Source of the DNA: Nostoc sp. FACHB-110 | Lineage (GTDB): Bacteria; Cyanobacteriota; Cyanobacteriia; Cyanobacteriales; Nostocaceae | Direction of reading: 5' to 3' | Assembly: GCF_014697425.1 (NCBI RefSeq) | Contig: NZ_JACJRU010000004.1 | Location: 186,001-250,000 of the forward strand | DNA: 64,000 bases | In this document: positions 8,215 through 16,552 of the stretch, piece after piece | How positions within the stretch are numbered: the stretch's first letter is position 1 | Layout: the number at the start of each line of letters is the position of its first letter | The notes under the pieces: generated by a model | The model's database searches: none | Seen by the model: the letters and a program-made list of their open reading frames with translations, nothing else | What the model was told of the DNA's origin: nothing | Made by a program: the position numbers and the translations under genes

Positions 8215-10704
8215 TCAAGTTAAAATTGCGCCCCCCATCAACCGTTCATACCGATAATTCAACTCTTGCTTCATCCCATACCAACGCTCTAGCGTCACAT
8301 CTATCTCTATCACCTTCTCTGCTGCTTGCCGTGCTAACAGCAGAACTTCCTCGTCTTCAACCAAACTGGCTAAAGTAAAATCTGGCACGCCCGACTGTCT
8401 GGTTCCCAACACTTCCCCAGGGCCGCGAAAACGCATATCCATCTCCGAAATGAAAAAGCCATCCTGAGACTGTTCTAATACCTTCAGCCGTTGTTGAGCA
8501 TCAGGACTTCGAGAACTACTCATCAATAGACAGAAAGACTGCGCCGCACCCCGCCCAACACGCCCGCGCAATTGATGGAGTTGCGATAAGCCAAACCGCT
8601 CTGCATTTTCAATGAGCATAACTGTAGCATTAGGTACATCAACTCCCACTTCAACCACAGTTGTAGATACTAAAATCTGCGTTTGATTATCCCGGAATTT
8701 GGTAATTGCTTCGTCTTTTTCGGCTGAACTCATCCGCCCGTGCAGCAACCCGACTTGAAATTCGGGAAATACGCTTTCTTGTAACTTTTGATGCTCTTCT
8801 ACAGCCGATCGCAAGTCTAATTTCTCAGATTCTTCTACCAAAGGCAACACTACATAAGTTTGCCGACCTTGAGCAACTTCCCGGCGAATGAGGTCATAAG
8901 CATGACTGCGCTGCTGGCTAGTTAATGCCGTGGTTTGAATTTTCTGCCTTCCGGGTGGTAATTCATCAATTTGGCTAACATCCAAATCGCCGTGAATTGT
9001 CAATGCTAATGTCCGAGGAATAGGAGTGGCGGTCATCGTTAATACATGGGGTTGTTCGCCTTTTTGTTGTAAGAGCGCTCGTTGCTTCACGCCAAAGCGA
9101 TGTTGTTCATCTATTACCACCAACCCCAAGCGATGAAAGTTTACGGGGTCTTGAATTAAGGCGTGAGTTCCCACTAATAAAGGCAATTGCCCTGTTTCTA
9201 GCAGTGCGTGAATTTCTCGCCGTTTAGCTGTCCTGGTGGAACCTGTGAGTAATTCCACTGGTAAATGTAATAAATTAAACCAGCTAACTAACTTGCGGTA
9301 ATGTTGTTCTGCCAAGACTTCTGTCGGAGCCATCAATGCTGCTTGGTAGCCAGATTGAATCGCGGCTAAAATTGCTACCACAGCCACGACTGTTTTACCG
9401 GAACCGACATCACCCTGTACCAAACGATTCATCGGCGTGGTTTTTTGCAAGTCATTCAAAATATCATTCAGAACTCTTTGCTGTGCGCCAGTTAGTTGAA
9501 AAGGTAAAATTTCGGAGAATTTTTCAATTAACTGACCTTTAGGCGCAAGAATAGCACTAGTTTGAATGGCTTTGGCTTGTTGCTGACGTTGGAGTAAACC
9601 GAGTTGCAGGTAGAAAAATTCGTCAAAAACAAGACGACGACGGGCAGCTTGTAAAGTATCGCTATCCGAGGGAAAGTGAATATTAGCGATCGCATCTTTC
9701 AATTCCATCAAATTATACTTTTCCCGCAAACCTTTGGGTAGAGGGTCTTTAATCGCCGCCGCCGCAGGTAAAGCAGCAATCACCGCTTGACGCACCATAT
9801 TCGCCATCACACCCTCAGTTAGGGCATAAATCGGCACTACCCGCCCAATAGTCAACGACTCAATAGTATCTCCCGGATGGGCTAAAACTTCTAGTTCTGG
9901 GTTATCCAGTGTCAAACCGTATTTACTTTCTTTCACCAACCCACAAGCGGCTACCACACTCCCCACCGGATAGCGGCGTTTCATACTTTCTTGCCAACCA
10001 CGGCTAGTAAACCGCGCCCCCGCCGAAAAGCGACCAACTTTAATTTGTCCGGTATTATCTTTGAGTATCAGTTCTAAAATCGATAATTTTTGATTTTTTG
10101 GACTAGTAAAGCAATTACAACGCTTGACACTAGCCACAATAGTCACTGTCTCACCTGCCTGCAACTCGCGGATATTTACTTGTCGCGCATAGTCAATATG
10201 GTCACGAGGATAGTAAAACAGCAAATCCCGTACAGTATACAAACCTAAAGCTGCTAATTTGTCGGCTTTACGGATACCTATTTCTGGTAAATCGCTGAGT
10301 TTTTGGTCAATTTTCGGGGCTAATCTCCGGCTGACCTCATTCACAACAGGCGTAGCCTTGGGAACTTTAGATTTATAACTTCTCCCTTGCTCCCCTGCTA
10401 TCTTACTTTCCTGCTCTTCTGGATCTTCTAGTTGCTTTTGCAGTTGGTCAAGATACCGACGAGTTGTAGCAATTAAATGTTGTCTTTCTTTGACTGCCAA
10501 ATTGGGATAGCTGGCAAATTTTGATGCTAATTCTTGCCAGCGACGACGCTCCAGCGCAGGCAAAGCCATCGGGAATTTCCCAAAAGTCAAGCTGAGAAAT
10601 TCACTAAAGCGGTATTGTCTGCCCATCAAGTCTGTAAAGCCATTGTCTGCTTCTATTGCCAAGGCTTTATGTAAGCGTATCCAATCTGGTGTGTCATTAG
10701 TCAT
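8215..10704 (-). CDS. recG: ATP-dependent DNA helicase RecG
   Basis: Superfamily 2 helicase that reverses stalled replication forks and branch-migrates Holliday junctions. A wedge/OB-fold domain is recognisable at about residues 165-290 (GETVTIVASVKRC). Walker A GDVGSGKT is at about 430-437, the DEQH box in VVIDEQHRFGVKQR at about 530, then TMTATPIPRTLAL. C-terminal motifs VSTTVVEVGVDVPNA and QLRGRVGRG are present. The 829 aa length exceeds that of E. coli RecG because of a cyanobacterial N-terminal extension (about 1-150) ending in a low-complexity linker. The start lies 3 bp after the upstream gene's stop, so the two are translationally linked. Confidence 0.97.
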   Translation of the reverse strand: MTNDTPDWIRLHKALAIEADNGFTDLMGRQYRFSEFLSLTFGKFPMALPALERRRWQELASKFASYPNLAVKERQHLIATTRRYLDQLQKQLEDPEEQESKIAGEQGRSYKSKVPKATPVVNEVSRRLAPKIDQKLSDLPEIGIRKADKLAALGLYTVRDLLFYYPRDHIDYARQVNIRELQAGETVTIVASVKRCNCFTSPKNQKLSILELILKDNTGQIKVGRFSAGARFTSRGWQESMKRRYPVGSVVAACGLVKESKYGLTLDNPELEVLAHPGDTIESLTIGRVVPIYALTEGVMANMVRQAVIAALPAAAAIKDPLPKGLREKYNLMELKDAIANIHFPSDSDTLQAARRRLVFDEFFYLQLGLLQRQQQAKAIQTSAILAPKGQLIEKFSEILPFQLTGAQQRVLNDILNDLQKTTPMNRLVQGDVGSGKTVVAVVAILAAIQSGYQAALMAPTEVLAEQHYRKLVSWFNLLHLPVELLTGSTRTAKRREIHALLETGQLPLLVGTHALIQDPVNFHRLGLVVIDEQHRFGVKQRALLQQKGEQPHVLTMTATPIPRTLALTIHGDLDVSQIDELPPGRQKIQTTALTSQQRSHAYDLIRREVAQGRQTYVVLPLVEESEKLDLRSAVEEHQKLQESVFPEFQVGLLHGRMSSAEKDEAITKFRDNQTQILVSTTVVEVGVDVPNATVMLIENAERFGLSQLHQLRGRVGRGAAQSFCLLMSSSRSPDAQQRLKVLEQSQDGFFISEMDMRFRGPGEVLGTRQSGVPDFTLASLVEDEEVLLLARQAAEKVIEIDVTLERWYGMKQELNYRYERLMGGAILT

Positions 10705-10707
10705 GGA

Positions 10708-11556
10708 CTAATCCTCATACCAACTTGCGCGCCAAGCTGCTTCGGCTTCGGCAATGGCACGTTCCCGTTGCTTTTTTTGATACTCCCGTCCTAGTTTTTG
10801 GAGTTGTACTAAGATATTCCGAATTTGCTTGCGGCTGGAGGCTAGGTTCACATCAGCAAATTCGATTTCTCCCAGTCGCAAGTTAATTGCCATGATTTGT
10901 GTCAAGCTCGATTCTTCGTCATCTTGCTCATTTTCAATTTCAATGACCAAGTTTAAAAGATTTGGCGGCCCTGGCATAATTTCGGCGGCGGCTTCTGAGG
11001 CGGCGGCGGCGGCTTCTAAAATTGGCTCTGGTATTTTTTTAGGTAAGATGCCGGCTTGCTGTACTATGACATTCGCATCATGAGAAACTTTTTTGAGGGC
11101 TTGCTGTGTGATTTCTTCCAAGCGATTTTGCCATTTTGCCAGTTCCAGAGGATTTGATGAATCAGGGTTTTGCAGTCCTGAATCTTCTTGAGCAATGGCT
11201 TGTTTGTCTGCTTCCGCTTCTGTGCTTGGGGAAGCTGAGTGAGGTGGTTCTACATCAGCTTTAACTTCTGCTACTTCGCCATTAACCGGAACAAGTAATT
11301 GTTGAGATACCTGTTTACCTAGTTTGCGAATGGCTTGTTGTAATTTCTGGCGTTGATTCAGTGACAATTTTAAGAAGCTTTCGGGATACCCCTGAGTACA
11401 CAGGTGGTAACTTGCTAGAATCAACTGCTTCCGCACAGCTTCACCTAAGAGGGTGAGATAAATAGTATAAGCACTTTGAAGTTCTGCTGCGATCGCCCGT
11501 ATCGCATCTTCCAGCATTGCCAAATCCCGATCAATTCGCTCAATTGCTCTCGCCAT
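10708..11556 (-). CDS. Conserved hypothetical protein with Ala/Glu-rich coiled coil, upstream of recG
   Basis: Not recognised as a named family. The 282-aa protein has a helical N-terminus (about 1-85), an acidic Ser/Pro/Glu linker (about 100-145), a helical segment with an Ala-rich run (about 185-200, EAAAAASEAAAEIM), and a basic coiled-coil C-terminus (QLQKLGREYQKKQRERAIAEAEAAWRASW). It lies 3 bp upstream of recG on the same strand and must be co-transcribed, which suggests but does not show a DNA-related role. Two in-frame GC-rich codon runs around 10985-11020 (repeated GGC/GCC) give it a local composition unlike its neighbours. Confidence 0.7.
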   Translation of the reverse strand: MARAIERIDRDLAMLEDAIRAIAAELQSAYTIYLTLLGEAVRKQLILASYHLCTQGYPESFLKLSLNQRQKLQQAIRKLGKQVSQQLLVPVNGEVAEVKADVEPPHSASPSTEAEADKQAIAQEDSGLQNPDSSNPLELAKWQNRLEEITQQALKKVSHDANVIVQQAGILPKKIPEPILEAAAAASEAAAEIMPGPPNLLNLVIEIENEQDDEESSLTQIMAINLRLGEIEFADVNLASSRKQIRNILVQLQKLGREYQKKQRERAIAEAEAAWRASWYED

Positions 11557-11706
11557 ATCTTTTTTTAATTGCCCATCATCCGATTTTAGATTTTAAATTT
11601 TGGATTGAGAATCGCTCTTTTCGTCTAGCTTGTTTAAATCAGTTGTGCAATTGGCATCTAACTGATTTTGGTACAAATGTACGCACTTATCTATTAATAA
11701 TAAAAT

Positions 11707-11737
11707 ACAGGTCAGCTGCTTAGTGTAACTGACCTGT
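11707..11737 (-). terminator. Probable intrinsic terminator after tsf
   Basis: A perfect 9-bp stem, ACAGGTCAG (11707-11715) with CTGACCTGT (11729-11737). In the minus-strand transcript it is followed by ATTTTATTATTAATAG. It lies 65 bp past the tsf stop and would separate rpsB-tsf from the gene pair ending in recG. Confidence 0.6.
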
Positions 11738-11746
11738 CTTCAAAAA

Positions 11747-11795
11747 GTCATTTGTCATTTGCCCTTAGTCATTAGCCTATGACCAATGACTACCA
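11747..11795. repeat. Heptamer array downstream of tsf
   Basis: Phased 7-base units GTCATTT, GTCATTT, GCCCTTA, GTCATTA, GCCTATG, ACCAATG. It is the same sequence family, in the opposite orientation, as the TTGACTA/ATGACCA array at 4551-4585. Confidence 0.75.
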
Positions 11796-11801
11796 ACCAA
11801 A

Positions 11802-12746
11802 TTACTTAGCTCCTATTTGAGCCGCAACTTCTTCAGCAAAGTTACTTTCTTGCTTCTCAATACCTTCGCCTAGGATGTAGCGCACAAAGCGGTTGACTTG
11901 AACCTCTTCACCGACTTTCGCCTTAACTTGCTTGACCAGTTCTTCTACAGAAATACTTTGGTCGCGGATATAAGGCTGATCTAGCAAAGTCATTTCTTTG
12001 AGACGTTTCTCAATCCGTCCTTGAACAATCTTTTCTCTGATGTTCTCAGGTTTATTTGCCAAATCTTCTTTGCCCATTTCGATGTTCTTTTCTTTTTGGA
12101 CAACTTCGGCTGGGATTTGGTCTACGCTGACATACTCAACGTTGGGGCAAGCGGCAACTTGCATTGCCGCATTTCGCGCCAAAGCTTGAAATTCTTCATT
12201 ACCAGCAGCTGCCTCGGAAGCAGATTTGATTTCAACTAGTACACCAACACGACCACCAGTGTGGATGTAGCTGTCTACTAGTCCTGTTGTACCGTCTGCT
12301 ACGGCAAAGTTGACAAAGCGGCGTACTTGGATGTTTTCACCAAGGTTAGCAATGTTTTGCTTGATGAATTCATCTACTGTAATGCTGTTATCTTCGATAT
12401 AAGGTTGAGCCAGCAAAGACTCAATAGTATCAGCAGTTGCAGCTTGCTGCGCTAAGTTCTTCACCAGAGATTTAAAAGCCTCATTTCGGGCAACGAAATC
12501 AGTTTGGCAGTTAACTTCTATCAGTACGCCTACTTTGCCGCCTGGCTGAATGTAGGTTTCTACTAGACCTTCAGCTGCGATGCGATCGCTTTTTTTACCC
12601 GCAGAAGCGATGCCCTTTTTCCGTAACCAATCTATCGCTTGTTCAATGTCGCCATCAGTTTCTTTTAGCGCCTTTTTGCAGTCCATCATGCCGGCACCAG
12701 TTTTTTGGCGTAGCTCTTGGACGAGTTTTGCAGATATTTCCGCCAT
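11802..12746 (-). CDS. tsf: Translation elongation factor Ts
   Basis: Guanine nucleotide exchange factor for EF-Tu. The N-terminal UBA-like domain includes [19 protein letters not shown]. The core motif [11 protein letters not shown] lies in the first of two homologous core repeats, each starting with a TYIxxGGxVGVLxEI-type strand. The length of 314 aa fits the cyanobacterial form with two such repeats. GAGG in TTGAGGCAAC before the ATG at 12746 is a convincing ribosome binding site. It follows rpsB on the same strand, the gene order conserved across bacteria. Confidence 0.98.
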   Translation of the reverse strand: MAEISAKLVQELRQKTGAGMMDCKKALKETDGDIEQAIDWLRKKGIASAGKKSDRIAAEGLVETYIQPGGKVGVLIEVNCQTDFVARNEAFKSLVKNLAQQAATADTIESLLAQPYIEDNSITVDEFIKQNIANLGENIQVRRFVNFAVADGTTGLVDSYIHTGGRVGVLVEIKSASEAAAGNEEFQALARNAAMQVAACPNVEYVSVDQIPAEVVQKEKNIEMGKEDLANKPENIREKIVQGRIEKRLKEMTLLDQPYIRDQSISVEELVKQVKAKVGEEVQVNRFVRYILGEGIEKQESNFAEEVAAQIGAK

Positions 12747-12825
12747 GTTGCCTCAATTCCTAACTTGACCTAGAGTTTTTATCGCTTACGGGCGTTGAGT
12801 ATTTCTATCTTACTCAGAAGTGAGG

Positions 12826-12912
12826 AAAGTCTGAAGTCTAAGAAAGTATGAAGTCTGAAGTATGAAGTGTGAAGTTTTATATTTCAGACTTCATACTTCA
12901 TAACTTCATGCT
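12826..12912. repeat. Heptamer array forming a long hairpin between rpsB and tsf
   Basis: Units of the type GAAGTCT/GAAGTAT run one way and ACTTCAT/ACTTCAG the other. The arms 12857-12873 and 12883-12899 pair over 17 positions with one mismatch around a 9-base loop. The array occupies most of the rpsB-tsf spacer, so the co-transcript must carry this structure. Confidence 0.8.
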
Positions 12913-13710
12913 TTATTCGTCTTCGTCTTCGTCATCGGGAATTAATGAGTCAGAGTAATCACTTTCGTCGTAATCGTAATCTTCCTCAGCACCTTCGTAA
13001 TCTTCGTATTCTTCTTCTACATCTAGTTGACCATGACGGCCTTCATAAATCGCATCCGCCAATTTGCCAACTATCAGCTTAATGGATCTAATAGCGTCAT
13101 CATTTGCTGGAATGGGAATATCAACCACATCAGGGTCGCAGTTGGTATCCAACATAGACACAATGGGAATTGACAGTTTTTGGCATTCTTGCACTGCGTT
13201 GTATTCCCGGCGTTGGTCAACAATTACTACCACATCAGGAACTTTCCGCATGGTTTTAATCCCACCCAAATACTTTTGCAGCTTGGCCATTTCTCGGCGC
13301 AGCATCGAAGCTTCTTTTTTGGGTAATAAATCCAATGCGCCACTTTCTTCGCGGCGTTCTAAGTCTTTGAGGCGGTCTACTCTGGTTTTGATGGTTGCCC
13401 AGTTGGTGAGCATTCCACCCAACCAACGCTGGTTAATGTAGTGAGCGCCACAACGAGATGCTTCTTGAGCAATAATTCCGGCTGCTTGGCGTTTTGTGCC
13501 GACAAACAAGAATTTTTTCCCTTGCTCCGCTTGGGTTCTCATATAGTTGTACGCATTATCCATCAACTGGGCTGTTTGCACCAAGTCGATAATATGTACA
13601 CCGTTGCGGGCAGTATAAATGTACGGGGACATTTTTGGGTTCCAGCGACGGGTCTGATGCCCAAAGTGAACCCCTGACTCCATCATTTGAGCCAATGAAA
13701 CGACTGGCAT
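12913..13710 (-). CDS. rpsB: 30S ribosomal protein S2
   Basis: Component of the small ribosomal subunit, needed for late assembly and mRNA binding. Family sequence is clear from the start: [19 protein letters not shown], then FVGTKRQA and [10 protein letters not shown]. The C-terminus (about residues 225-265) is a strongly acidic Asp/Glu/Tyr tail, an extension found in many cyanobacterial S2 proteins. AGGAG sits 10 bases before the ATG. It is the first gene of the rpsB-tsf unit, with a structured leader upstream. Confidence 0.98.
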   Translation of the reverse strand: MPVVSLAQMMESGVHFGHQTRRWNPKMSPYIYTARNGVHIIDLVQTAQLMDNAYNYMRTQAEQGKKFLFVGTKRQAAGIIAQEASRCGAHYINQRWLGGMLTNWATIKTRVDRLKDLERREESGALDLLPKKEASMLRREMAKLQKYLGGIKTMRKVPDVVVIVDQRREYNAVQECQKLSIPIVSMLDTNCDPDVVDIPIPANDDAIRSIKLIVGKLADAIYEGRHGQLDVEEEYEDYEGAEEDYDYDESDYSDSLIPDDEDEDE

Positions 13711-13719
13711 ATATTTTTA

Positions 13720-13776
13720 ACTCCTATTCGGGTTAAACCTCCACCCAGGTGGATTTTCATCAGAAAACACCCGAAC
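13720..13776 (-). promoter_or_regulatory. Structured rpsB leader overlapping the ribosome binding site
   Basis: In the minus-strand RNA, TTCGGGT (complement of 13769-13775) can pair with ACCCGAA (complement of 13727-13733). This encloses a second hairpin, CCACC/GGTGG (13741-13752). The 3' arm directly touches the AGGAG Shine-Dalgarno of rpsB. S2 represses its own operon in other bacteria, so a similar translational control is plausible, but no described S2 leader class was matched here. Confidence 0.45.
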
Positions 13777-13926
13777 TCCTGGATGTGCGGAATTTAGACA
13801 ACTCTACTAGGTTAACACATAGGGTTGACATCTAGTAAAACTGAAGTAGCCTTGTCGCGCTACTACGATTATTACTTTGAATAAATTAGTGTGTAATTCA
13901 TTAGACTGGGAAACGCTATCAGAATA

Positions 13927-14886
13927 TTAGTTAGCAAAGTCCTTGAGAAAAGAAAGCAGTGCTGCGCTAACTTTTTCTGGACTTTCTGTGGGAACCCAAT
14001 GACCAGCATCAGGAACTATCACTTGTGCTTTCAAGTTAGGAACCATCTTGGCCATTCCATCTAGACTCATACCTGGAAACTTTAATACTAAGTCTTTTTC
14101 ACCACATATAAATAGTGCTGGTTGAGATATCTTTTTCCCTTCTAATTGCGGTGTAATTTCCACATTCCGGTCGAGATTACGATACCAGTTCAGATTGCCA
14201 CGAAAGCCACTGTTTTTGTATTGTTCATAATAATAGTCTGCATCTTCTTGAGTCATACCTTTTGGTAACTCTTCAGTATCAATCATTCCGTCTAGAAAGC
14301 CAGCAGTGGCGGGTTTTGGTTCTAAGAAAAGTCCGTCAGGCGCGGAACCACTGCCACTGTAATGCATCATACGTAGAGAACGGCGGATGTCTTTTTCTAA
14401 TTCAGCTTCGGCAACTCCCGGCTGTTGAAAATATACCATGTACCAAAATTTGTCGCCAAAATTCTCTTGCTTGGTTAATGCACCTATAGGTACACGGAAG
14501 TAAGGTACACTCATACCAACAACAGCATTCACTCGTTCTTCATATAACAGTGCGGTATGCCAAGCTACGATCGCACCCCAATCATGACCCACAACGATAA
14601 ACTTTTCGTAGCCAAGAGCATCAGCAATTCCGGCAACATCGGCTGTTAAGTTGAGGATGTCGTAAGCTTCAATCTCCTGTGGCGCATCACTACCGTCGTA
14701 TCCTCTTTGATTTGGCACAGCCACTTGAAAGCCTGCTGCTACAAGGGAATCAATTTGATTCCGCCAGAGATACCAACACTGCGGCCATCCATGCAGCAAA
14801 ATTACCAAAGGGCCTTGTCCCTCAACTACTATATTTAAACGAACTCCGTTCGTTTCGATAGTACGAAAGTTGCGTTGTTTAATCAT
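13927..14886 (-). CDS. Alpha/beta hydrolase, epoxide-hydrolase-like
   Basis: Predicted cytosolic hydrolase. HGWP (residues 32-35) forms the oxyanion-hole motif. The nucleophile elbow GHDWGA places an aspartate (D102) where epoxide hydrolases and haloalkane dehalogenases have Asp rather than Ser. The catalytic His is in DAGHWVPTESPEKV near the C-terminus. A cap region with NWYRNLDRN-type sequence lies at about 225-240, typical of soluble epoxide hydrolases. The length of 319 aa is normal. It stands alone between rpsB and sufS. The physiological substrate cannot be read from sequence. Confidence 0.85.
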   Translation of the reverse strand: MIKQRNFRTIETNGVRLNIVVEGQGPLVILLHGWPQCWYLWRNQIDSLVAAGFQVAVPNQRGYDGSDAPQEIEAYDILNLTADVAGIADALGYEKFIVVGHDWGAIVAWHTALLYEERVNAVVGMSVPYFRVPIGALTKQENFGDKFWYMVYFQQPGVAEAELEKDIRRSLRMMHYSGSGSAPDGLFLEPKPATAGFLDGMIDTEELPKGMTQEDADYYYEQYKNSGFRGNLNWYRNLDRNVEITPQLEGKKISQPALFICGEKDLVLKFPGMSLDGMAKMVPNLKAQVIVPDAGHWVPTESPEKVSAALLSFLKDFAN

Positions 14887-15124
14887 AAGTAGCGATCGCT
14901 TGACGGTAGATGTTAGGCTTAATCTTCAAAAGACTATAACAACCTAATTCATAACCTTGGCTGTAATCAACAAAAGTGTAATATTACTTACTAATATGTT
15001 TTTATTTATTACAAATGTAGTTATACAATTTCACATTTCTCAAGGTACACATAAACAAATTGTGCCAATTATTTAGCCTTGAGACTAATAGTTGACACAA
15101 TTATGCTGAAAATATGTGTAACTT

Positions 15125-16387
15125 TTAACCGAAAATCCCTGCAAAAAAGTCAAGAGTTTCCTTCAATGCTTTGATAAAAACATCAATTTCTTCACGAGTA
15201 TTGTAGAAAGAAAAACTTACCCTTGCAGTTCCTGGCAAATCTAAATAGCGGTGTAATGGTTGGGTGCAATGATGTCCAGAACGGATGGCAACGCCTTCTT
15301 GATCTAATAATGTAGATAAGTCGTTCGGGTGGACTTCTGCGGCTGTGAATGCTGCTAACGCGGCTCTCCCTTCTCCATTCGCATCGGGTTTGGGGCCATA
15401 AATCCGAATTTGGGGAATTTTCGCTAATTGTTGGAATAAATAAGCGGTTAATTCGGCTTCGTAGGCATGAATTTTATCCATACCAATACTTGATAGATAG
15501 TCTATCGCAGCACCGAGGGCGATCGCTTCTCCAATAGCAGGTGTTCCGGCTTCAAATTTATGGGGTAATTCGGCATAAGTAGAATGATCTAAATATACCT
15601 CGGCAATCATTTCACCACCGCCAAAAAATGGTGGCATTGCTTCTAACAATTCCAGCTTGCCATATAAAAAGCCGATGCCAGTGGGAGCGCACATTTTATG
15701 TCCTGAAGCCACTAACCAATCACAGCCTATTTCCTGCACATCCACAGGCATATGAGGCACACTTTGACAAGCATCAACTAAGAATTTCGCGCCGTATCTG
15801 TGAGTAATATCAGCAATTTCTTTCACTGGGTTTATACAACCCAAAGTGTTAGAAACATGAACAATTGACACCAGTTTTGTTTTCTCAGAAATCAGTTGTT
15901 TAAACTGTTCTAAATCAAAGGTTTCTTCTGGTGTTAGTCCAACAAATTTGAGAACTGCACCCGTTTTTTGTGCCACAAATTGCCAAGGTACAATATTACT
16001 GTGGTGTTCCATCACCGACAGAATAATTTCATCGCCTGGATGTAAATTATTCATTCCCCAACTGTAAGCAACTAAGTTAATTGCTTCGCTGGCGTTGCGG
16101 GTGTAAACAATTTCTTGACGAGATGCAGCATTAATAAATTTGGCAATTTTATCGCGTGTTGCTTCGTAGGCATCTGTCGCTTTTGCACTCAAGGTATGAG
16201 CGCCACGATGTACATTGGCATTGTACTGCTCATAATAATTTTGCAGAGCATTTAATACCAGCAAAGGTTTTTGCGATGTCGCCGCATTATCGAGATAAAC
16301 CAAGGGTTTACCGTTGACTTCCTGATGTAATATTGGGAAGTCAGCGCGGACTTTATCGGCGAGGGTTTTGGTAGCTGTAAAAGTCAT
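15125..16387 (-). CDS. sufS: Group II cysteine desulfurase SufS
   Basis: PLP enzyme that takes sulfur from L-cysteine for Fe-S cluster assembly. The PLP-binding lysine is K231 in [12 protein letters not shown], and the active-site cysteine is C374 in [11 protein letters not shown], the arrangement of the SufS/CsdA class. [11 protein letters not shown] at the N-terminus and the HHSN histidine region are also typical. The length of 420 aa is standard. It is the last gene of sufBCDS, 164 bp after sufD, and that spacer is filled with heptamer repeats. Confidence 0.97.
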   Translation of the reverse strand: MTFTATKTLADKVRADFPILHQEVNGKPLVYLDNAATSQKPLLVLNALQNYYEQYNANVHRGAHTLSAKATDAYEATRDKIAKFINAASRQEIVYTRNASEAINLVAYSWGMNNLHPGDEIILSVMEHHSNIVPWQFVAQKTGAVLKFVGLTPEETFDLEQFKQLISEKTKLVSIVHVSNTLGCINPVKEIADITHRYGAKFLVDACQSVPHMPVDVQEIGCDWLVASGHKMCAPTGIGFLYGKLELLEAMPPFFGGGEMIAEVYLDHSTYAELPHKFEAGTPAIGEAIALGAAIDYLSSIGMDKIHAYEAELTAYLFQQLAKIPQIRIYGPKPDANGEGRAALAAFTAAEVHPNDLSTLLDQEGVAIRSGHHCTQPLHRYLDLPGTARVSFSFYNTREEIDVFIKALKETLDFFAGIFG

Positions 16388-16395
16388 TGGTTAAG

Positions 16396-16552
16396 AAAAA
16401 GTATGAAGTGTGAAGTATGAAGTATGAAGTATGAAGTATGAAGTGTGAAATGTATAAATTTTGTCCTTAAGTTTTTACCCTTCGGATTTTCAGCTTTCAT
16501 TGTTCATGCTGCAAATTTTTTCAGACTTCAGACTTCAAAATTCAGACTTTTT
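16396..16552. repeat. Composite heptamer array between sufD and sufS
   Basis: About seven GAAGTAT/GAAGTGT units (16398-16448) are followed by a 70-base core ending TTTTTTCAGACTTCAGACTTC (two oppositely oriented units). The same architecture, and a similar end to the core, occurs before nadE (44229-44358). It lies inside the suf operon without an obvious terminator. Confidence 0.8.

Noticed and set aside
10370-10440. Degenerate CCCTTGC/CCCCTGC-like units in the recG linker as another in-frame heptamer array
   Set aside because: Only two or three units, poorly phased; the linker is variable in cyanobacterial RecG, so the case is too weak.
10985-11020. Triplet-like GGC/GCC run in the gene upstream of recG as a possible inserted repeat
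   Set aside because: It encodes an Ala-rich helix that fits the coiled-coil character of the protein; there is no second copy in the window.
12826-12912. CRISPR array considered for this and the other short tandem arrays
   Set aside because: Units are 7 bases with no spacers and no cas genes are present; these are heptamer repeats.
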